A stretch of DNA of 18,742 nucleotides from Acidobacteriota bacterium (GTDB lineage: Bacteria; Acidobacteriota; Terriglobia; Acidiferrales; UBA7541). Each line of letters opens with the position of its first letter. Position 1 is the stretch's first letter. Location of the stretch: NCBI GenBank assembly GCA_003133505.1, contig PKXT01000127.1, positions 1-18,742 on the forward strand, written 5' to 3'. The translations under genes and the position numbers were made by a program. Shown piece by piece: positions 8,138 through 14,521 of the stretch. Under the pieces are notes generated by a model. That model made no database searches. It worked only from the letters and a program-made list of their open reading frames with translations, and was not told the DNA's origin.

Positions 8138-8154
8138 TTTTTTTTGGGGGGGGG
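8138..8154. repeat. T8G9 homopolymer tract
   Basis: Eight T (8138-8145) are followed directly by nine G (8146-8154), upstream of both the sedolisin gene and the glycan operon. Tracts of this length can slip during replication and alter promoter spacing. It could also be an assembly-sensitive spot. Confidence 0.7.
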
Positions 8155-8184
8155 TAAAAGTGACAGGAAAACGTGATCAATTCC

Positions 8185-8236
8185 GAGCCCGGATGAATCG
8201 AGGAGGAGGTAGCGCGCCTCCCCTCGTGCCGGGTTC
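8185..8236 (+). promoter_or_regulatory. Two-part stem-loop upstream of the glycan operon
   Basis: An outer stem pairs GAGCCCGG (8185-8192) with CCGGGTTC (8229-8236), with one G-U pair. An inner stem pairs CGAGG (8199-8203) and GGAGG (8205-8209) with CCTCC (8217-8221) and CCTCG (8222-8226), with one bulged A and a 7-base loop. No T-run follows, so it does not look like a plain terminator. If transcribed it would sit in the 5' leader about 150 bases before the epimerase start. Role unknown. Confidence 0.5.
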
Positions 8237-8384
8237 AAGCAGTTTATCCCGGACCTTGAGAGGGCGGACTGGCAGCATCGAAGGGAAACGGCAGACGGTT
8301 GCGCGTTAACATGGTTCCAAAATCCGACGGCAATTGCTAAGATACCCGTTCCGCAAAGTCGCGAAGGAAAAAGGGAGCGACCGT

Positions 8385-9449
8385 GTGAAAGCGCTAATTA
8401 CTGGTTCCGGGGGCCTGATCGGGTCGGCTTGTGTAAAAGTGCTGGCGTCGCGCGGTTGGGATGTGATTGGCATAGACAATGACATGCGCCGAGAATTTTT
8501 CGGACTGGCGGGCTCAACATCGGGCGTTATCGCCGATCTCAGGAATCAAGTTCAGCGCTATCAGCATATTCACGCTGACATACGGGATCGCCAATACATA
8601 CGAGAAATCTTAAAGCAGGAACGGCCTGATTTCATCATTCATGCCGCGGCACAACCCTCGCACGACCGGGCAGCCGCAATTCCGTATGATGATTTTGATG
8701 TTAATGCGGTCGGCACGCTGAATCTCCTCGTTGCGGTCCGGGATTTTTGCCCGGAATCGCCCTTCTGTTTCACGAGCACGAACAAGGTTTATGGTGACAG
8801 GCCAAATTCGCTTGCTCTCGTCGAGCGGGCCACGCGATACGACTATGCCGGCGGCCTCCTGGCAATTGACGAATCGATGTCAATAGATTCCTGTCTGCAT
8901 TCGCTGTTCGGCGCTTCAAAGGTCGCCGCCGATGTCCTCGCGCAAGAGTTCGGGCGCTATTTTGAAATGCCCGTCGGCATATTCCGTTGCGGGTGCGTAA
9001 CAGGGCCTCAGCAGGCAGCTGTGGAGCTGCATGGATATTTGGCATACATCGCATCATGCGCCCTGACCGGCCGGGAATACACGATATTCGGATATAAGGG
9101 CAAACAGGTGAGGGATCAGATTCACTGTGACGATGTGGCCGAGTTGTTCCTCGAATTTTTCGCCCAGCCGCGCCATGGCGAAGTATACAATCTAGGCGGC
9201 GGACGGAAAAACAGCATCTCCATCCTCGAGACAATTTCGCGTCTTGATGAATTGGGACATAAACTTAAGTTCCATCTCGTGGATGAAAATCGCGTCGGCG
9301 ATCATATTTGTTACATCTCCGATCTCGGCAAGATCCAATCTCACTTTCCGAATTGGAAGATGAAGTATGGCGTCCAGCAGAACATCGAAGAAATAGTCCG
9401 GCGGCAGTCGGATCAGTTGCGGCCGGTCCTGCAATCTTTCACGGCCTGA
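8385..9449 (+). CDS. NAD-dependent sugar-nucleotide epimerase/dehydratase
   Basis: Extended-SDR enzyme of 354 residues, similar in style to CDP-paratose 2-epimerase (RfbE/Tyv), which acts on nucleotide sugars. The Rossmann motif GSGGLIG is at residues 7-13, and D31 (IGIDND) suggests NAD rather than NADP. STNKVYGD lies near 132-139, KGKQVRDQIHCDDVAE in the C-terminal half, and VYNLGGG near 268. The YxxxK motif reads FGASK, with F175 in place of the catalytic Tyr and K179 kept; I recall this same change in related enzymes. The start is GTG at 8385, with GGGAG about 7 bases upstream; a TTG at 8334 would add 17 residues that do not fit the fold. It is the first gene of a six-gene cluster; the next starts 24 bases later. 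The exact substrate cannot be told. Confidence 0.85.
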   Translation: MKALITGSGGLIGSACVKVLASRGWDVIGIDNDMRREFFGLAGSTSGVIADLRNQVQRYQHIHADIRDRQYIREILKQERPDFIIHAAAQPSHDRAAAIPYDDFDVNAVGTLNLLVAVRDFCPESPFCFTSTNKVYGDRPNSLALVERATRYDYAGGLLAIDESMSIDSCLHSLFGASKVAADVLAQEFGRYFEMPVGIFRCGCVTGPQQAAVELHGYLAYIASCALTGREYTIFGYKGKQVRDQIHCDDVAELFLEFFAQPRHGEVYNLGGGRKNSISILETISRLDELGHKLKFHLVDENRVGDHICYISDLGKIQSHFPNWKMKYGVQQNIEEIVRRQSDQLRPVLQSFTA

Positions 9450-9473
9450 AATTTCAAGAGAGGTTTCCCGTAC

Positions 9474-10751
9474 ATGATTGGCAGCCCTTTGGTAATCGCC
9501 GAAAAGGCGCGCGCACGGTTGCGCGCAATACTTTCCGGTGATATGGACGCGGCGGGGGCCTACGCCGGATTGGATCTGGCCAACTTGCCTGATGCCGCGG
9601 ACCTTGTTATCACGGCATGTGAGGTCAACGCCTTGCATGGAACCGGCACGCTCCTGCTGAGGATATTTCCCAATCAAGCCTCGATCATTTCTTTGCGGAC
9701 TCACAACTTTTACGACGGCGACCAGAATTTTGGACGGGTAAAACTTTGCCTTCCGCTCGCCCAATCGGCCAGGCCAGAGATATCAGCGTGGCTGAAATGG
9801 ACCCTCGCGGGTACAAAGGTGAGGCGCATACTCTGCCTGCCCTATACGCCGGCGGAAGCAACCGTTGCACTTGCTGCACGGGACATACTTGGTGTCCCAC
9901 TATGCACTTACATTATGGACGACAAGAATGTTTGCGCCGATGGAATTTCCGACAGCCTGATGGGTGAACTTTTCGACAAATCGAGCCTGCGCCTGGTGAT
10001 TGGCCCGGAGATGCGCGATGCCTATGAGAAAAAATACGGGATGAGTTTCTGGGTCATGCCGCCGGTTGTCGCAGAATCTATTGTCAAGCGAGAGTTAACC
10101 GCGCCGCCGGCGGGCATGGACCTGCGCCGCGGCGTCCTGCTTGGAAACATCTGGGGCCAGCGGTGGCTGGATATGCTCCGGCAGATATTCAGAGGCGCCG
10201 GCGTGACGGTCGACTGGTACTGTAACCAAATCAATCCGCCGGGACTGGATTACGATCGCACCGAGCTTGCCGCGGACGGAATTATCCAACGGGACCCGAT
10301 AGCCGAGGAAGATTTGCCAGAAATTCTCGGCAGCTATGCCTTCGCGGTTGTCCCCACCGATACACTCGACGGAATTAGTCCTCCCGCTGTCCGCGCAATC
10401 GCCGAACTCAGTCTGCCCAGCCGGATGGTTACTATGATGGCGACTTCTCACATTCCAATGCTGGTTGTTGGCAGTCCCGCCACATGTGCGGCTTCATTCG
10501 TTGAGCGCTTCGACCTCGGCTGCACGGCGCCATATGAGCGCGTTGCGGTGAGCGCCGCGATTGAGAATCTCTTATCCTCGAAACGTCAGGCCGATATTCG
10601 AGCCCGCGCTGCAAGGCTAAGCGGAAGTTTTACGGCGGCAGGCGCTGATGAGTGGATTTGGGGTTCGCTGGAGGCTGGAAGGCCGATCACAACTGATTAT
10701 GAGGACATGATGCCCAAGCGCGGCGTCAAAACACCCGTGGCGCAGTTATGA
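9474..10751 (+). CDS. Probable GT-B-type glycosyltransferase
   Basis: Protein of 425 residues with two Rossmann-like halves joined near residues 195-215. The N-terminal half contains YTPAEATVALAARDILGVPL and a MDDKN segment; the C-terminal half has a glycosyltransferase-like region with LPSRMVTMMATSHIPML and VVGS. That layout fits a GT-B retaining-type transferase acting on an activated sugar at the membrane face, but no CAZy family can be named from sequence alone. AGAGAGG at 9457-9463 precedes the ATG by 10 bases. Its stop overlaps the start of the FkbM gene (ATGA), which points to translational coupling and to a shared product. No signal peptide or membrane segment is seen, so it is probably cytoplasmic. 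Confidence 0.7.
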   Translation: MIGSPLVIAEKARARLRAILSGDMDAAGAYAGLDLANLPDAADLVITACEVNALHGTGTLLLRIFPNQASIISLRTHNFYDGDQNFGRVKLCLPLAQSARPEISAWLKWTLAGTKVRRILCLPYTPAEATVALAARDILGVPLCTYIMDDKNVCADGISDSLMGELFDKSSLRLVIGPEMRDAYEKKYGMSFWVMPPVVAESIVKRELTAPPAGMDLRRGVLLGNIWGQRWLDMLRQIFRGAGVTVDWYCNQINPPGLDYDRTELAADGIIQRDPIAEEDLPEILGSYAFAVVPTDTLDGISPPAVRAIAELSLPSRMVTMMATSHIPMLVVGSPATCAASFVERFDLGCTAPYERVAVSAAIENLLSSKRQADIRARAARLSGSFTAAGADEWIWGSLEAGRPITTDYEDMMPKRGVKTPVAQL

Positions 10752-11800
10752 CAGAGCGCGAGATAAAGCGTGACAATATCCTGACAAGGCTGAACACTTT
10801 CGCAGACATCCAGCGAGAGATCGAAGATATTCTCCAAACGCTGGTGCTGAATGACAGCACAATCATTGACGCGCTCGCTCAGATGTTTGGCTTGATTGCC
10901 AAGCTGAACGCCCGATTTGAACAGTCCCAGCAGGGACAGACGCGGCTGAGCGCGGAGATCCGTTCGCTCATGGCCGACGTCGCCGAAATGCAGCCTTCCA
11001 CGCACCGGAATGAGCCAATCGTGGTTCCCCCCGACAAGTTCTCGGAACTCAATCCCGAGATCGCTCTATTGCAATACCTCTGCCCCTATGTGGATCAACG
11101 GACCGCGATCGATATCGGCGCGCATGTTGGGGACGTAGCGGAGCGTCTCCTGGAAAGCGGATGGCAGGTCCACGCCTTTGAGCCTTACCCACCGAGCTTC
11201 GAGGCTCTGGAATCCCGCCTCCGAGGGAAGCCGGCCTTTGCCGCCTCACCCATTGCGATTGGGGCGGCGGACAGCGAGGGCAAGCTCCATATCGCCCAGG
11301 ATGTAGCCGGATCGGGCGGTTCCGACGCATCCCTCTTCAACAGTCTTGTGGATCACCCGTTAGGCACGAGCGTTCAGTTTGCTAATGTATTGCCGGTTCA
11401 GGTGCGAAGCCTCGCCAGCCTGCGGGCTACCGGCGAACTGCCCAGGCAAATCGGGCTCCTCAAGATAGACAGCGAGGGCGCGGATATTGAAGTGATCAAG
11501 GGTATGGGCGCACCGGATATTGCGATTGTTATGGCGGAATATTGGGATGTGAAACACGCTTTCGGCCAAGGCGAGTATGGGCACTTGGGCCCGATTGTGG
11601 AAATGATGCGGGGCCACGGTTATTTCTGGCATGTGGTCTTCTATCATTTGGATCAGGAGGGGATTATTTCTTATTATTTCAATCACTCACACACAATCTC
11701 CGGATCATGGGGCAATGCGATCTTCTTTCGTGATCGCTCCCTCTTTGCCCGTGCCGCGCGGTGGTGTGAAGCTGCACTCGCCCCCACGCTTCACCGCTAA
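10748..11800 (+). CDS. FkbM-family methyltransferase with N-terminal coiled coil
   Basis: SAM-dependent methyltransferase of 350 residues. Residues about 1-80 are helical and charged, with heptad-like spacing (possible coiled coil). The catalytic part starts near 95: motif I is AIDIGAHVGD (D122 to D129), the ribose-binding acidic residue is E145 (VHAFEPYPPSFEAL), and the FkbM-type motif LLKIDSEGADIEVIKG is at about 237-252. FkbM enzymes O-methylate sugars or polyketides; here a sugar hydroxyl is the likely target, given the neighbours. It overlaps the glycosyltransferase gene by 4 bases (ATGA). A gap of 156 bases to the ABC ATPase gene follows, the longest within the cluster. Confidence 0.88.
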   Translation: MTEREIKRDNILTRLNTFADIQREIEDILQTLVLNDSTIIDALAQMFGLIAKLNARFEQSQQGQTRLSAEIRSLMADVAEMQPSTHRNEPIVVPPDKFSELNPEIALLQYLCPYVDQRTAIDIGAHVGDVAERLLESGWQVHAFEPYPPSFEALESRLRGKPAFAASPIAIGAADSEGKLHIAQDVAGSGGSDASLFNSLVDHPLGTSVQFANVLPVQVRSLASLRATGELPRQIGLLKIDSEGADIEVIKGMGAPDIAIVMAEYWDVKHAFGQGEYGHLGPIVEMMRGHGYFWHVVFYHLDQEGIISYYFNHSHTISGSWGNAIFFRDRSLFARAARWCEAALAPTLHR

Positions 11801-11956
11801 GCACCACGATTTTGGCGATTCTCTCGATTCCGATGAGATCGGGCTGGCGGATTTTGCGTCGCTACGTTGACCGCCGCAATGAGGAAATAATTCACCTTGA
11901 GGACAATCCCCCTTGCTCCACGCCTAACCACCCTGTGCTGCTATAGTGGTCTTGTA

Positions 11957-12718
11957 ATGAACCCTCCGATGTCGCTCGAGATTTCAGATATAACGAAGAG
12001 TTTTGGCGGGTTCCTGGCTGTAGACAAGGTGTCTTTTGACATAGGTAAAGGACAGATTGTTGGACTTGTTGGTCCCAACGGAGCCGGAAAAAGCACAATC
12101 GTTCACATGATTCTCGGTCTGATCGCGCCGAATACAGGCCAGATACGCATTTTCGGCCTGGACCCCCGGCGACACCGGGAAGAGGTGTTTGAGCGTCTGA
12201 ATTTCATGTCGCCCTACGTAGGATTTCCCAACAGGCTAACCGTTTTCGAAAATCTCTCCATCTATGCGCGGCTCTATAACGTCAAGAATCGCAAGGACGT
12301 GATTCACGACCTCCTGCGCCGGTTCTCAATTGCCGATTTGAGAGACCAGCCAATGGTCGGCCTCTCTTCGGGTGAAGTGACGTGTGTTGGTCTTTGTAAG
12401 GTGTTCATAAACGATCCTGATCTTCTGATTCTTGATGAACCTTTTGCCAGCCTGGATCCGCATGCGGCAGTTCAGGTGAAGCACATGCTGTTGGATATGC
12501 AGAACCGCCGGAAAATAACCGTGCTCCACACATCGCATAACATGTCGCAAGTCGAGGAGCTTTGCGATCGCGTGATCTTGCTTGATCATGGCCGCGTTGT
12601 TGCGGATGGCACACCCATTGAGGTAACCCGCCGGTTCCTGCAACAGGACCGGCAGACGCCGGCGCTTCGCGAGGTGGTTCTGCTGCTGGGCGGGAGGGGA
12701 CGGAATGCGGCTTCATAG
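11957..12718 (+). CDS. ABC transporter ATP-binding protein (ABC-2 type exporter)
   Basis: ATPase of 253 residues that should drive the permease encoded next. Walker A GPNGAGKST is at 39-47, signature LSSGE at 136-140, Walker B LLILDEP with D160 and E161, a D-loop SLDP, and the switch His H194 (LHTSHN). The Q-loop region reads NFMSPYVGFPNRLTVFENL, with Ser where Gln is usual, a pattern I recall in this exporter subgroup. There is no long C-terminal carbohydrate-binding domain of the Wzt type. The ATG at 11957 was chosen; a second at 11969 is possible, and a TTG at 11897 would add 20 unlikely residues. No clear ribosome binding site is present. It overlaps the permease gene by 14 bases. Confidence 0.92.
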   Translation: MNPPMSLEISDITKSFGGFLAVDKVSFDIGKGQIVGLVGPNGAGKSTIVHMILGLIAPNTGQIRIFGLDPRRHREEVFERLNFMSPYVGFPNRLTVFENLSIYARLYNVKNRKDVIHDLLRRFSIADLRDQPMVGLSSGEVTCVGLCKVFINDPDLLILDEPFASLDPHAAVQVKHMLLDMQNRRKITVLHTSHNMSQVEELCDRVILLDHGRVVADGTPIEVTRRFLQQDRQTPALREVVLLLGGRGRNAAS

Positions 12719-13493
12719 GGTGATCGCTATCATTGTTCGGCACAGTTATGAAGCGCGCCGTAGTATGGACCGCGTCACAGACACTGTTTTCTGGCCGGTG
12801 ATTGATGTCCTTTTATGGGGCTTTATGACCCTCTATCTCGCAAAACGGGGGGAACCGAGGATTGGCGCAATCGGCTTCCTGCTCGGCGGCGCGATACTGT
12901 GGGGGCTGTTCCGAAGCTTCCAGCGCGATATGGCGATCGGCTTTCTGGGCGAGGTATGGTCGCACAACTTCGTGGGCCTTTTTTCGACTCCCCTGTCTAT
13001 CACTGAATATATGGCGGGCCTGGTTGTGATCAATCTTGCCAAGGCCCTCGCGGGAATGATCATTGCCGGCCTCGCCGCCTGGATGTTTTACGTTTACAAT
13101 ATTTTTCCGGCACTTCCGCTCCTGATCCCCTATGTGGGTGTATTGCTGATTTTCGGGCTCGCTGTCGGAATTTTTGTGACCGCGCTAATGGTTCGATATA
13201 CCACACGGTTACAAAGCCTGACATGGACTGTTACAGGTATTCTCGTACCCTTCTCCTGCGTCTTTTATCCGATTACCGCTTTGCCAGCAGGGCTCCGCCC
13301 CGTCGCGTTGATGCTGCCAACCACGCAAGCATTCGAAGGCATGCGGGAAGCGCTGGCGATGGGCACAATATCAGGCCAGCGTCTGGCCCTTGGATTCGCG
13401 CTCGACGCCGCCTACCTCGCTCTCGCCCTTGGAGCATTCATATATTTGTTTCGCGCGGCGGCAGCACGGGGCCTGCTCGTCAAGATCGGATGA
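12705..13493 (+). CDS. ABC-2 type transporter permease
   Basis: Membrane subunit of 262 residues with about six hydrophobic segments, near residues 25-45, 55-75, 105-130, 135-162, 170-195 and 228-250. The N-terminal RSMDRVTDTVFWPVIDVLLW is typical of ABC-2 exporters for glycans, lipids or drugs. GGGAGG upstream, inside the end of the ATPase gene, serves as ribosome binding site. Its start overlaps the ATPase gene and its end overlaps the sulfotransferase gene (ATGA), so ATPase and permease should be made together and form one exporter. The cargo is probably the glycan or glycolipid made by the same cluster; this is inferred from context. Confidence 0.9.
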   Translation: MRLHRVIAIIVRHSYEARRSMDRVTDTVFWPVIDVLLWGFMTLYLAKRGEPRIGAIGFLLGGAILWGLFRSFQRDMAIGFLGEVWSHNFVGLFSTPLSITEYMAGLVVINLAKALAGMIIAGLAAWMFYVYNIFPALPLLIPYVGVLLIFGLAVGIFVTALMVRYTTRLQSLTWTVTGILVPFSCVFYPITALPAGLRPVALMLPTTQAFEGMREALAMGTISGQRLALGFALDAAYLALALGAFIYLFRAAAARGLLVKIG

Positions 13494-14296
13494 TCGTAAA
13501 TACGGAACCCGCGATTCCATATCTCCCGGTTCTTCGCGGTCTCGGCGGATGCGGCGGAACGTTGGTGTCACGCGTGTTGTCGGCCCTGCCCAGAGTGCTG
13601 TTGCTGAGCGAAACCAATCCGCGTTCAGCACACCTTTATGGCGGAATGCTCAACCCGATCGAGCAGATTCGAAAATGGCATCCTGCTATGGCCCCGATTG
13701 TCGCCGATTTCGATCCGGGCGAGATCGGATATCCCCCTCGCTTTGGAGCCCTCCTCCAGCACATTCATTTGGCGGCGGAAAGAGATAATCGCGTTCTCGT
13801 TGTGCGGGATTTCAACTATGCTGACTTCATCGGCGTGCCGTTCATCTGGCCGGTACCAAATGATTTGAGCCTCGACCTGGCCATTGCCGGATGTTTTACG
13901 CCCAGGCAGGCCGTCATTGTCCGGCATCCAGCAGATCAGCTTGCCAGCCTCAGATCCCATGCCGCCATTCGACCAGTTCTACGCGCCGAACGCTTCATTG
14001 AGGCCTACCATGCATTTCTCTCGGCGACTGTGCGGGCCCCGAGATTTCGCTACGAAGATTTCGTGACTGATCCGGCGAACAAATTTTCGGACCTTGCGGC
14101 CAGCCTTGGCATTCCGTGGGATCCCGTCGCGCTTGACCATTTCTCTCAAGTCCAATCTGTAACGGGCAACATGCAGAAGCGGAATGAGACGGAAATCAAG
14201 GTAAGCGCTCGTTCCGCTGCCGCATTGGATGCGGATCGCGAACTCAACGAATCGCCCGGCTACAACATACTCATCGAAACGCTAGGCTATCTTTAG
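13490..14296 (+). CDS. Sulfotransferase family protein
   Basis: Protein of 268 residues expected to move sulfate from PAPS to an acceptor. The 5'-phosphosulfate loop is at about 15-28 (LRGLGGCGGTLVSR), a variant of the P-loop-like motif of the family. The 3'-phosphate site is at 142-156, VIVRHPADQLASLRS, with R145 and S153 at the conserved spacing. RYEDFVTDP at 187-195 is also typical. The ATG at 13490 overlaps the permease stop (ATGA); longer upstream reading in this frame is antisense-free shadow of the permease gene. As the last gene of the cluster, it suggests that the exported glycan or glycolipid is sulfated. No gene for PAPS synthesis lies in the window. Confidence 0.82.
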   Translation: MIVNTEPAIPYLPVLRGLGGCGGTLVSRVLSALPRVLLLSETNPRSAHLYGGMLNPIEQIRKWHPAMAPIVADFDPGEIGYPPRFGALLQHIHLAAERDNRVLVVRDFNYADFIGVPFIWPVPNDLSLDLAIAGCFTPRQAVIVRHPADQLASLRSHAAIRPVLRAERFIEAYHAFLSATVRAPRFRYEDFVTDPANKFSDLAASLGIPWDPVALDHFSQVQSVTGNMQKRNETEIKVSARSAAALDADRELNESPGYNILIETLGYL

Positions 14297-14521
14297 GCAG
14301 CTTACAGATTGAAGCCGCAACGTGGCCAAAAGGCGAGTTGCAATTTAGTGGGACTTCATGTAGCCGCGCGCCAATTCAAGTCAAGAATGGCACCCCAAGC
14401 GAATGCCATAGGTCAGTGGCCGCCAACGAGCCACCCCGTGCAGCACGAGAAACCGGTGATTTTTGCGAACCGTCATGATTCGGGTCCATCGAGCCCGTTG
14501 TTGCGTACCGTAGCTCCATTG

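Larger units (their letters stand above)
8007..8384. other. Divergent intergenic region, 378 bases, no gene seen
   Basis: The region lies between the sedolisin gene (minus) and the glycan operon (plus), so both promoters should be here or within it. It holds a GGTGTTCAT direct repeat (8030-8038 and 8085-8093), a GGGAATTCCC palindrome at 8061-8070, a T8G9 tract at 8138-8154 and a large stem-loop at 8185-8236. No convincing -35/-10 pair could be fixed by eye. No protein of recognisable type is encoded on either strand. Confidence 0.6.

Noticed and set aside
8334..8384. Upstream TTG start for the epimerase
   Set aside because: It would add 17 residues before the Rossmann fold. GTG at 8385 has a ribosome binding site and places GSGGLIG at residue 7.
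13223..13489. 89-residue N-terminal extension of the sulfotransferase
   Set aside because: It overlaps the permease gene in another frame and has no family features; the ATGA overlap at 13490 gives a normal start.
14297..14521. Gap between the sulfotransferase and M1 genes, with small hairpins such as CGGG/CCCG near 14481-14497
   Set aside because: Stems are only 4-5 bp and no T-run follows, so no terminator or RNA gene is claimed.
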